DNA from: Runella defluvii | GTDB lineage: Bacteria; Bacteroidota; Bacteroidia; Cytophagales; Spirosomataceae | Direction: 5' to 3' | Length of the DNA stretch: 64,000 nucleotides | NCBI RefSeq assembly: GCF_014195535.1 | Contig: NZ_JACIBY010000002.1 | Span: forward strand, 476,206 to 540,205 | Part shown: one piece after another, positions 49,473 through 57,231 of the stretch | Numbering within the stretch: the stretch's first letter is position 1 | Layout of the letters: each line of letters begins with the position of its first letter | The notes under the pieces: model-generated | The model's database searches: none | Told to the model about the DNA's origin: nothing | Seen by the model: the letters and a program-made list of their open reading frames with translations, nothing else | Program-made: the position numbers and the translations under genes

Positions 49473-50174
49473 TTATGCCAATTTTGCGGTGTTATAATTA
49501 GCCCCAATGGGCAATAATTGTCCTGACACACTCACTTCATAACGGTCAAACCGCTCAACTTTACTTTTTGCCACAATATACGACCGATGAATCCGCACAA
49601 ACTGCTCGCCTGGAAGTAAGCCTTCTGCCTCGCTCATCGTCATGCGAGAAGCAATTTTTTGGGTTTTCGTAACAAACACAACGTAGTTGCCGCCCGCTTC
49701 CAAATACAAAATATCGTCGAGCATCACCCGCACTTGCTCGTAGCCATTTTTCACAAAAATGCTCTCGGTGGGCGCGACCGTCACTGGGCGGACTTTGGCT
49801 TCTTCCGAGGCCAATTCGCGCATTTTTAGCGTTTCGTGGGCTCTGTTGCACGCCTTCAAAAAACGGCTCAACGCAAAGGGTTTCAACAGATAATCAACCG
49901 CATCAAAATCGTAGCTCTGCACGGCGTGTTCGGCGTAGGCTGTGGTAAAAATCACGAGGGGTGGATTAGGTAACGCCCGCAAAAACTCCAACCCCGAAAT
50001 ATCAGGCATTTTTATGTCCAAAAAAATCAAGTCCACCGATTGCTTTTGCAGAAAATCCAACGCCTCAAACGCATCCTGAAAAGTAGCTTGTAGCTCCAAA
50101 TAGGGCACTTTTTGGGCAAAAACGCGCACTATGTCTAGCGCTTTGGGTTCGTCGTCGATGGCAATAGCAATCAT
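49473..50174 (-). CDS. LytTR-family response regulator, no adjacent kinase
   Basis: 233 residues from ATG 50172-50174; the longer frame to 50228 runs into an intergenic hairpin repeat. Receiver domain: acidic IAIDDEPKAL, phospho-acceptor Asp53 in DLIFLDIKMPDISGL, FTTAYAEHAV and Lys in DYLLKPF. The C-terminal LytTR DNA-binding domain includes IFVKNGYEQVRVMLDDILYL, EAGGNYVVFV and EQFVRIHRSYIVAKSKVERF. It is separated from the next LytTR operon by 205 bp of hairpin repeats and has no kinase of its own. The orphan kinase at 36625-38226 is a candidate partner. Confidence 0.9.
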   Translation of the reverse strand: MIAIAIDDEPKALDIVRVFAQKVPYLELQATFQDAFEALDFLQKQSVDLIFLDIKMPDISGLEFLRALPNPPLVIFTTAYAEHAVQSYDFDAVDYLLKPFALSRFLKACNRAHETLKMRELASEEAKVRPVTVAPTESIFVKNGYEQVRVMLDDILYLEAGGNYVVFVTKTQKIASRMTMSEAEGLLPGEQFVRIHRSYIVAKSKVERFDRYEVSVSGQLLPIGANYNTAKLA

Positions 50175-50192
50175 GGGTTTTGAATTAAAGTG

Positions 50193-50300
50193 TTGTTGGT
50201 TGCTCACAACCAACAAGCATACGCACAACTTTTGTATTTCTTAGCCGTCGGTCAGGTTGTGAGCAACCTGACTCACAGCGGTTAGGGTTGCTCACAACCC
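50193..50300. repeat. Three GGTTG/CAACC hairpins with varying outer stems
   Basis: TTGTTGGTTG-ctca-CAACCAACAA (50193-50216), GTCAGGTTG-tgag-CAACCTGAC (50251-50272) and GGGTTG-ctca-CAACCC (50285-50300). The cores are identical apart from orientation, and the outer base pairs differ in a complementary way. The gap 50175-50379 has no gene. Confidence 0.88.
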
Positions 50301-50379
50301 CAACTTTTGACGCAAAAATCAGCTTTTTACGCGGATGTTCTAAAAATATGGGACGAACCACCCCACAAATGGGATAAAC

Positions 50380-51069
50380 TCAGCTTTGCCCGATGAGCGA
50401 AAAAAACGTTTGTCGGTAGCTGTCCGAAATCGGAATGATGGTTTCTCCCATCCGAATACGGTCTTTTTCAATCGAATCAATCTTCGCAATTGCTACCATG
50501 TACGACTTATGCACCCGACACAAAAGGCTAGGCGGCAGCTCTTGTTCAAACTCAGCAAAGGTCTGCAACGTCATGATTTTCTGAGTAGGCGTATGAATCC
50601 TTCGGTAGTTGCCCATGCCTTCAATAAACAGGATTTCGTCCAGCATGAGCTTTTCGAGGCGGTATTCGGTTTTGACAAAAATAAACGGCCTCGAATTTTG
50701 AGGCTCCGACTTGGGCAACAGACTTTGCGCTCGGTCAACGGCCTGAACAAACCGCTCAAAGGTGTAAGGTTTCAGTAAATAATCGGCGATTTTGAGGTCA
50801 AATCCTTTGAGGGCATACTCATGGTAGGCCGTCGTCAGAATAACTTGCCCTTTCAGCGACACACTTTCTAACAACTGAATGCCCGAAAAATCGCCCAAAT
50901 GAATATCCAAAAAGACAATATCAATCGGGTTGTTTTTCAGGTAACTCAATGCCTCCAACGCGCTCTCAAACGTTGCTTTTAGGCTCAGAAAAGGCAATTT
51001 TTGCACGTAACCTTGGGCGCGTTCGAGCGCCAAAGGTTCGTCTTCGACAATAATACAGCTATGCTTCAT
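50380..51069 (-). CDS. LytTR-family response regulator
   Basis: 229 residues. Receiver: CIIVEDEPLAL, Asp55 in DIVFLDIHLGDFSGIQLL, LTTAYHEYAL and Lys in DYLLKPYTFERF. LytTR domain: IFVKTEYRLEKLMLDEILFI, EGMGNYRRIH and SLLCRVHKSYMVAIAKIDSI. Its start overlaps the 3' end of the LytS-type kinase gene by 11 bp, so the two form a translationally coupled two-component system. Probable targets include the ABC-2 transporter genes of the same cluster. Confidence 0.93.
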   Translation of the reverse strand: MKHSCIIVEDEPLALERAQGYVQKLPFLSLKATFESALEALSYLKNNPIDIVFLDIHLGDFSGIQLLESVSLKGQVILTTAYHEYALKGFDLKIADYLLKPYTFERFVQAVDRAQSLLPKSEPQNSRPFIFVKTEYRLEKLMLDEILFIEGMGNYRRIHTPTQKIMTLQTFAEFEQELPPSLLCRVHKSYMVAIAKIDSIEKDRIRMGETIIPISDSYRQTFFSLIGQS

Positions 51070-52120
51070 GGCGACTGATTCGTAACCTTACCCGATAATC
51101 TTCTTCAGAACTGACAATGTCTAATTGGTGGCGGTCGGGGTACAGCAAAGATAACCGTCTTTTGATAAGTTCATTGCCCAAACCGCCGTATTCGGTCGTA
51201 CTAGGCTGTAATCGACGTTTGTTAACACAGTCAAATACAATGGCTTCGGATGATACCTCCACCGAAACGTCGATGACATTGCCTTGCTTTCTCGCATCGG
51301 CGTGTTTAAAGGCATTTTCCACAAAAGGAATCAACACCATCGGGGCAATCGTGGCCTCGCCTACCGCTCCTTCTACTCGAAAACGAGCAAAATCAGGGTT
51401 GAATGTTCTGATTTTTTGCAGGGCTATGTATTTTTCCAAATAGCTCAACTCGCGGCTCAATTGTATTTCTTCCGATTTGGTTTCGTACAACATAAACCGC
51501 ATGATGTCAGACAGTTGGTTGAGGTAAGCCGATGCCTGCGAGGCATTTTTGGCAATAAGTACGTCAATATTGTTGAGGGTATTAAACAAAAAATGCGGGC
51601 TAATTTGTGATTTGACCAACGCCAGTTCCATTTCAAAATTCTTTTGCATCAGCGCCTCTTTCAGTTTGATTTCGGAGTACCAGCGCATAAACCCCCGCAT
51701 AATCAGCGCCACCGCTCCGTTGAGCACCGCGATGATGGTAATGACCACCAACAACGCTAACGTGGTTTTCGCTCCCTCATGAAACACTCCTGGCCCCACT
51801 TTAAACGTGTACAACACCGACATAACCACCTCACTGATAAGCCCGCAGCCCATAGCGGTGAGTAAGCCTACCACAAACAACAACACGATTTTTCGACGCA
51901 TCAAAAAGAGGTCGAACAGCAGAAAATAGAAAGTATAAAACCCCAATAGCGCGGGAAAAATGGCAAAAGTGCTGAAGAAAACGTGAAACCGCCACTGGTA
52001 AAAAAAAGGCTGCCCCTTGATGGGTGAGCCCAATTGAAGACACACCAGTATCAGCGACAGCAATAAAAAGTACAGCACCCAGTACCCAAAATGCAATGAA
52101 ATCACTACGCCTCGCTTCAT
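51059..52120 (-). CDS. LytS-type sensor histidine kinase
   Basis: 353 residues. Four transmembrane segments in residues 8-140 with very short loops, so sensing probably takes place in the membrane. His_kinase region: LALVKSQISPHFLFNTLNNI with His176, then a HATPase with MVLIPFVENAFKHAD and EYGGLGNELIKRRLSLLYPD. This architecture resembles intramembrane-sensing kinases linked to antimicrobial-peptide ABC transporters. Overlaps the response-regulator gene and lies 31 bp downstream of the ABC permease. Confidence 0.92.
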   Translation of the reverse strand: MKRGVVISLHFGYWVLYFLLLSLILVCLQLGSPIKGQPFFYQWRFHVFFSTFAIFPALLGFYTFYFLLFDLFLMRRKIVLLFVVGLLTAMGCGLISEVVMSVLYTFKVGPGVFHEGAKTTLALLVVITIIAVLNGAVALIMRGFMRWYSEIKLKEALMQKNFEMELALVKSQISPHFLFNTLNNIDVLIAKNASQASAYLNQLSDIMRFMLYETKSEEIQLSRELSYLEKYIALQKIRTFNPDFARFRVEGAVGEATIAPMVLIPFVENAFKHADARKQGNVIDVSVEVSSEAIVFDCVNKRRLQPSTTEYGGLGNELIKRRLSLLYPDRHQLDIVSSEEDYRVRLRISRHEA

Positions 52121-52151
52121 GTGTTGTGCGTCGGTTTTAAAAAATATACCT

Positions 52152-52931
52152 TTAGCTTTTGTCCTTTTTTAGGACGTAAAAGAAGTAACTCAAAAGCGTA
52201 AATCCAACGAAATATCCCAATGCCCATTTGAAAAAAACATCGACCGCCAACGTGCCCAGTTTTGCCCCGCGAAGACTGAAAAAATAATACGGACAATAAC
52301 TATACGGCAGCCAATGCCCGTGCTCCCACTCCAGCCCTATCAACGACGCCAACAGCAACCCAATACCCGCTCCGAGCGGCACCAAAAAATTACGAAACTG
52401 AAGGCTAACTAGGTATTGAAAGCCAACAATAGGCAAACAATTTATCCAAAAATGACTGCTTGTTTTTAGATACACTTCCCACGGAAACGCTTGTTTGGGC
52501 AGCGAAATCCCCCGCACCAAGGGCGGAAGTATGCCCGACAAATACATGCCAAGGTTGAATAACACAAAAAATTGAAAAAGCATGGTGAGCAAAACGCCCA
52601 ACTTTGCCAAAAAAATAGTGGTATAGCTTTGTGGAGTCGTGTGGAGTTGCTTCCATGTATTGTTGCGAAACTCCATTTGGGTAAGCAAGCTCGTGGCCAG
52701 TACAAGGCCCATAGGCAGCATAAAAATAGCCATAAACTGCCAACTTTGCCCCAAAATCCCTTCCCAATAAGTCGGGGAAACAACCTCTTTGCGGAGTTTG
52801 TCGGGGTATAGTACCCGCGCCCAAAAAAGAATAAACGGAATAAAAAAACCACCGAGAACCACTAGCCAAGCCGCCAAACTTCGCTTGGTTTTGAGCCATT
52901 CGCTCTGATAACTAGCTACAAACGTTGTCAT
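52152..52931 (-). CDS. ABC-2 type permease
   Basis: 259 residues with six transmembrane segments (SLAAWLVVLGGFFIPFILFW; FMAIFMLPMGLVLATSLLTQ; LAKLGVLLTMLFQFFVLFNL; later GLLLASLIGLEWEHGHWLPY). An early EWLKTKRSLAAW motif and lack of a long extracellular domain match permeases of lantibiotic-immunity/NatB-type exporters. Its ATPase is encoded 13 bp upstream. Function: export or membrane removal of an unknown, perhaps peptide, substrate. Confidence 0.87.
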   Translation of the reverse strand: MTTFVASYQSEWLKTKRSLAAWLVVLGGFFIPFILFWARVLYPDKLRKEVVSPTYWEGILGQSWQFMAIFMLPMGLVLATSLLTQMEFRNNTWKQLHTTPQSYTTIFLAKLGVLLTMLFQFFVLFNLGMYLSGILPPLVRGISLPKQAFPWEVYLKTSSHFWINCLPIVGFQYLVSLQFRNFLVPLGAGIGLLLASLIGLEWEHGHWLPYSYCPYYFFSLRGAKLGTLAVDVFFKWALGYFVGFTLLSYFFYVLKKDKS

Positions 52932-52944
52932 GTTTTGGGGAAGA

Positions 52945-53850
52945 TTAGAGGTGAGTTAAAGTCATAAAAATGCTTTCCAAATCGCTTTCGACGGTGCTGA
53001 TTTCATATACATCGAGCTCATGCTGTACCAATTCGCGGTTCAGTTGGGCAATTTCCGAACGCGCCAACAACGGCAGCACGATTTTGTCCTGCTCCTGCCT
53101 TGCGTCCAGTCCTTGGGCTATCAGCCGCTCAATGGCAGCTGCATTATTGTTGGTATCGAGCCGTATTCCTCCCGCACTCCGTTGCCGCTGCATCAATTCA
53201 CCCAATGACCCCTCAAAAAGTATTTTGCCTTGGTTGATGATGCCTACCTCCGTCACCAATTTTTCAATTTCGGACAGCAAGTGACTCGAAATCAAAATCG
53301 TAATTCCGTGTTCTTTGTTGAGGCGTTTGAGCAACTCCCGCATTTCCACCATTCCGCTCGGGTCTAAGCCATTGGTAGGTTCGTCGAGCACCAACACCGA
53401 CGGGCTGTGCAGCAAAGCGGTGGCAATACCGAGTCGCTGTTTCATCCCGAGCGAAAATTGTCCTGCTTTTTTGGCACCAGTTTGCCCCAATCCCACCAAC
53501 TCCAATACTTCCTGAATACGTGTTTTTGGACAAGAATAGAGTTTTTGCCAAACGCTGAGGTTTTCCGTAGCCGTGAGTTGGCTGTAAAGCGAAGGCGACT
53601 CAATCAACGAGCCAATTTTGGACAAAACAGACAGTCGGTGAGGGTCAAAATCCTCTCCGAAGACCTTAATCTGACCTTGTTGTTTTTTTAATAAGCCCAA
53701 AATGAGCTTGAGTGTAGTGGTTTTTCCCGCGCCGTTGGGGCCTAAAAACCCATAGATGCTCCCTTCTTTCACCCGAAGGTTGACCCGATTAAGCTCGTTG
53801 CCCTGTCGGGAATACTGGTACGACAACTCGCTGGTTTCGATACAATACAT
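52945..53850 (-). CDS. ABC transporter ATP-binding protein
   Basis: 301 residues. Walker A GPNGAGKT (37-44), Q-loop region, signature FSLGMKQRLGIATALLHSPS and Walker B VLVLDEPTNGLDPSGM, then the switch His in ILISSHLLSEIEKL. The C-terminal 85 residues are a typical DrrA/NatA-type regulatory extension. It energises the ABC-2 permease encoded next in the operon. The cluster ATPase-permease-kinase-regulator suggests a signal-responsive exporter, probably for peptide antibiotics. Confidence 0.94.
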   Translation of the reverse strand: MYCIETSELSYQYSRQGNELNRVNLRVKEGSIYGFLGPNGAGKTTTLKLILGLLKKQQGQIKVFGEDFDPHRLSVLSKIGSLIESPSLYSQLTATENLSVWQKLYSCPKTRIQEVLELVGLGQTGAKKAGQFSLGMKQRLGIATALLHSPSVLVLDEPTNGLDPSGMVEMRELLKRLNKEHGITILISSHLLSEIEKLVTEVGIINQGKILFEGSLGELMQRQRSAGGIRLDTNNNAAAIERLIAQGLDARQEQDKIVLPLLARSEIAQLNRELVQHELDVYEISTVESDLESIFMTLTHL

Positions 53851-53981
53851 GGCTGTTGATAGATAAACATTTTGAATTTCGATGTCAAAAATCGAAGTTC
53901 AAGTGCTTTCCATCAATTCTATTACGTGAATCAGCCCAATTTATACGTGAATTTGAGAAATAACGGGGTCAGTGCCGTAGC

Positions 53982-54497
53982 TTAGTTTTTACCTAAGTTC
54001 AATGCTGCCTTGGCGCGGTCGTAGAAACCTGTACTGCGAAACGTAAAGGTTTTGTGCAAAATGAAGTTGCTCACAAAACTAAAGCCCATTCCTACCAAAG
54101 TAGAAGTAGCTTCGGTCACGTTGATTTCTCTTGACTTAGCGGGAATAAAATCAAACGGGATTTGGTAGATAAAATCCGTAGGACTTGATGCGTGAAAAAG
54201 TTCTAATGACAAGGCTGAAAGTCCAACGGTAATTCCAAAAGACAAACACGCTACGATGCCAAATTTGACCATCTCACGGCGGGTTTGGTTGGTATTTCGG
54301 GCATCAAAGGCAAAAAGTTTTGTTAACACAAAACCAACAAAAAACGATACGATATAACCCAACGAAACCGAAGTGTAAAAATCGACGTAGTTACGGAAAA
54401 AACTCCCAGAAGCAAGCTGAACAACGGCCCCAGTACCTGCAATCAAAAAATATACGACGAGGTCTTTTATGTTAAATAGAGTAGTTTTCTTCTTCAC
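53982..54497 (-). CDS. GtrA-family membrane protein
   Basis: About 171 residues with four transmembrane helices (VVYFLIAGTGAVVQLASGSF; VSLGYIVSFFVGFVLTKLFA; FGIVACLSFGITVGLSALSL; LVGMGFSFVSNFILHKTFTF). The GtrA fold is clear from the spacing and the NFILHKTFTF ending. I favour GTG 54495-54497 (then KKKTTLFNIKD) as the start, since the ATG at 54548 adds a Cys-rich stretch that does not look native; this is not certain. GtrA proteins are thought to move polyprenyl-linked sugars across the inner membrane. Confidence 0.75.
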   Translation of the reverse strand: MKKKTTLFNIKDLVVYFLIAGTGAVVQLASGSFFRNYVDFYTSVSLGYIVSFFVGFVLTKLFAFDARNTNQTRREMVKFGIVACLSFGITVGLSALSLELFHASSPTDFIYQIPFDFIPAKSREINVTEATSTLVGMGFSFVSNFILHKTFTFRSTGFYDRAKAALNLGKN

Positions 54498-54586
54498 AAG
54501 TGTGCATAGTAAGTGGACAAAATAAACGCATTTTTGACAGCCGCCCAAAAATAAACTAGGGTTTTTATCAAATGGCCTCTTACAAA

Positions 54587-54617
54587 GAAAGCGCTCGGTA
54601 GCAAACCGAGCGCTTTC
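54587..54617 (-). terminator. Terminator of the BlaI-BlaR1-like operon
   Basis: A 13-bp perfect stem GAAAGCGCTCGGT/ACCGAGCGCTTTC with a five-base loop, 20 bp past the protease-gene stop, with T-rich sequence following in the minus direction. Confidence 0.88.
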
Positions 54618-54637
54618 AAGGGTATTTTTAAGGCCAA

Positions 54638-56728
54638 TTACTTCTTCTTTTTGGCGGGTGGCGGAGGTGGTGGCGGAGGCGTTCCTGCACCTTTGGGAGC
54701 AATGGGAGCCACGGCCTTGGCCGCAGATGCGGGCGTATGAACGGCACGTGGTGCGCGAGGAGTACGGGCCGCTTTCGCACGAAACTCGGCTGGTGGCGGG
54801 GGTGGCGGAGGCGGGAATAAATTATTCAACTCATCTGAGTAGCGTTCCATTTCCTGCGAAAACTTCTCGTTTATCGCTTCCAACTTACGTTGTTGCTCTT
54901 CCAATTCCTCGATGGGCTTGCGGGCGGCCTTTTCTTGTTCCGACAATTCGGCCATCTGCTTATTAAACTGCTGCATCTGACTTTCAAATTGTTTCACCTG
55001 CTCTTCGTACTGCACCAATGCCTTTTCAATCTGATCGTCTGATAGCTTTTTGGCCGCATTTTCTTGGTGAAGCAACTGACTACGTTTGTCCAAAATTTGA
55101 CTGCGCTCATTGGACGCTTTGTTCTTTTTCCATTCGAGTACTTCCCGCTTGCGCTCCACTTCGTTTACCTGAAATTCGTACTGCTCCATTTTTAGGCGCA
55201 GCTCGTTCATTTTGTGCATCTGAGGCTCCATCAATCGGTGAAGGCTGTCGATTTGGCGGTGGTAATAGGCCATTTTTGCCTCGTCTATTTTAGCTTCAAA
55301 TGCACTACCTACCTCTACCCATTTTCCGTTGACTAGAATGGAGTCGGCTAGTTCAACTTCTGACAATTCCTCAACAGGCTCAATCACATCTTCTACTGCA
55401 TCCATGAGCTCTATGTTATCCAGCGAAATGTTGCCCAAAGCAGACAAACCTGTTGACAACCCATCTTCAACTTCCGTAATCCGAGACAATATAGCCCTAA
55501 AATCAGCTTGTTTAATATCGCTAAGCGTTACCGTTCCCTCTGCCAACTGCTCCTTTAGATGCTGTAACTCCGCCACTTGCTTTGACGACAAAAAACGATT
55601 TTTCCATTTTACTTTGGTCAACTTACCCTGTTCATCCATCACAAATTGCATGTCTTTCAAGGTATGGCTGGTGTTTCTAAGTTTGGCGTCTTTTTTGGGC
55701 TTATCCTGCGGCTGAAAAGCATACACAGAAACGCCTACTACCAAGAGTAATACCAACAACAAACCACTCGCGTTCAACCGTTGCTGCGGCTTTTCAGTCA
55801 CGCCCAATACTCTTTTGACGCGGTGTAGCATGGCTCCTTTTTTATTGGCAAACGCCATTGCTAACGCGGGGGTGGAACGGTAAGCGGCTACTTCGGCCAA
55901 GGCTTTGGCCATGGCCATTTTGTCGCCACAAACGGCAACGGCAATGTCGTCGCAGCAGTGTTCCCGCTCTTGACGGACGCGCCCCGACAACCACCACAGG
56001 GCTGGATGAAAGAAATAAACCACTTCGACCAACGATTGGAGTAGGTTCACCAAATAATCGTAACGCTTCACGTGGGCTAGTTCGTGGGCCAAAACTGCCT
56101 CAATTTGCTTAGGGCTCAACCCCGTAACCAAGCCAACGGGCAAAAGCACCACAGGTTTCATAAACCCAATCACCATGGGCGTATTGACGCGCACCGACTC
56201 AAACAAATGCACGTTTTGACGAATGCGCAACGTACCCAACACCCGACGAAACAACGACTGCACACTAGGCTCGGTCAGTTGAATGCCTTCGGCTTTGAGT
56301 TGTTGCACGTACACCCAACTTCCCACCAAACGCACCAATAGTACCGAAGCACCAATGCCCCAAAATAGCACGATGGTGTCCAAATGGAGTTGGAGAAACA
56401 GGAGCACTTCTTTGTACCAAGGCAACGCCACTTTGGCGTAAGTCATGCCCGAGGCCCAGTAACGTTGCGTTTGAAGCGTTGTCAATGAAGACGTGGCAAC
56501 GGCGCTTACTGGCTGATAATAAAGTACAAAGGTCGCCGCCGAAGCAACAACTTGGGCGACCAAGCCGCTGATACCTACCCAATACTTCACCACGCTTGAG
56601 CGCTTACGCAAGGCAAACAACGCAACTGCGGCAAGGAGTACTACCACTCCCCCTTGCCAAAGAGAGTGAAGCAATGTCCATCCCAAAGCCGAGGTGATGG
56701 GTTCGGAGAAAAAAGTCGTCGTTTTCAT
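54638..56728 (-). CDS. BlaR1-like M56 membrane protease with coiled-coil and polyproline tail
   Basis: 696 residues. Four transmembrane segments surround a gluzincin M56 domain; HELAH at 215-219 (AVLAHELAHVKRYDYLVN) is the zinc-binding HExxH. TM4 (ASGLLLVLLLVVGVSVYAFQ) is followed by a long extracytoplasmic part. In place of the penicillin-binding sensor of classical BlaR1, that part is charged and coiled-coil-rich (KMNELRLKMEQYEFQVNEVE; ALVQYEEQVKQFESQMQQFN). It ends in two polyproline blocks (PPPPPPPP) separated by an Ala/Pro/basic linker and a KKKK terminus. It probably cleaves or inactivates the BlaI-type repressor encoded upstream (4-bp overlap). The signal is unknown. Confidence 0.88.
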   Translation of the reverse strand: MKTTTFFSEPITSALGWTLLHSLWQGGVVVLLAAVALFALRKRSSVVKYWVGISGLVAQVVASAATFVLYYQPVSAVATSSLTTLQTQRYWASGMTYAKVALPWYKEVLLFLQLHLDTIVLFWGIGASVLLVRLVGSWVYVQQLKAEGIQLTEPSVQSLFRRVLGTLRIRQNVHLFESVRVNTPMVIGFMKPVVLLPVGLVTGLSPKQIEAVLAHELAHVKRYDYLVNLLQSLVEVVYFFHPALWWLSGRVRQEREHCCDDIAVAVCGDKMAMAKALAEVAAYRSTPALAMAFANKKGAMLHRVKRVLGVTEKPQQRLNASGLLLVLLLVVGVSVYAFQPQDKPKKDAKLRNTSHTLKDMQFVMDEQGKLTKVKWKNRFLSSKQVAELQHLKEQLAEGTVTLSDIKQADFRAILSRITEVEDGLSTGLSALGNISLDNIELMDAVEDVIEPVEELSEVELADSILVNGKWVEVGSAFEAKIDEAKMAYYHRQIDSLHRLMEPQMHKMNELRLKMEQYEFQVNEVERKREVLEWKKNKASNERSQILDKRSQLLHQENAAKKLSDDQIEKALVQYEEQVKQFESQMQQFNKQMAELSEQEKAARKPIEELEEQQRKLEAINEKFSQEMERYSDELNNLFPPPPPPPPAEFRAKAARTPRAPRAVHTPASAAKAVAPIAPKGAGTPPPPPPPPAKKKK

Positions 56729-57093
56729 GGCTGTTGTTCGATTTGGTCTAAGAGTTTACGAATTTCATCCAGTTCAGCAGGGGTAGTTTTGTGCGAACCA
56801 AGGGCTTGCATGACCAGCTTGCTGGCCGACCCCCGAAAGGCCGTACCCACAAATCGCTCAAGCAGCGTGGCTTGGGTTTCTTCTTCGCTCACGTTGGCTT
56901 CATATACGTGCGAACGGGCGTCTTCTACCCGTGTCAGTAGCCCTTTCTCGTACATGATTTGCATTAGTTTGAGGGTGGTGGTGTAACCCACGTCGCGATT
57001 TTCGGTCAAACGCTCGTTGACCTGCCGTACGGTACAAGGGCCTTCTTGCCAAAGCACTTGTAAGATTTCGAGTTCGGAGTCTGTTGGTTTCAT
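56725..57093 (-). CDS. BlaI/MecI/CopY-family repressor
   Basis: 122 residues. Winged helix with PTDSELEILQVLWQEGPCTV, then RQVNERLTENRDVGYTTTLK (recognition helix) and LMQIMYEKGLLTRVEDARSH; the C-terminal dimerisation helices follow (TLLERFVGTAFRGSASKLVM). No Cys pair for copper, so BlaI-like rather than CopY. Just upstream are three TACGAA-N4-TTCGTA palindromes, its probable operators. Overlaps the M56 protease gene by 4 bp. Confidence 0.93.
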   Translation of the reverse strand: MKPTDSELEILQVLWQEGPCTVRQVNERLTENRDVGYTTTLKLMQIMYEKGLLTRVEDARSHVYEANVSEEETQATLLERFVGTAFRGSASKLVMQALGSHKTTPAELDEIRKLLDQIEQQP

Positions 57094-57101
57094 GGTCTAA
57101 G

Positions 57102-57173
57102 TACGAATAATTTCGTAGCAAACATATACGAAGCGTTTCGTATTACCAAATTTTTTATACGAAATATTTCGTA
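57102..57173. promoter_or_regulatory. Three BlaI-type operators between divergent genes
   Basis: TACGAATAATTTCGTA (57102-57117), TACGAAGCGTTTCGTA (57127-57142) and TACGAAATATTTCGTA (57158-57173) share TACGAA-N4-TTCGTA arms; start-to-start distances are 25 and 31 bp. They span the gap between the repressor gene (minus) and the DUF5686 gene (plus), so one repressor could control both directions. Confidence 0.85.
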
Positions 57174-57231
57174 GGACTCGATTAAAATCTATTTCACCTT
57201 GTATCGTTTAGTAGAAAATTCTCTTTTGGCC

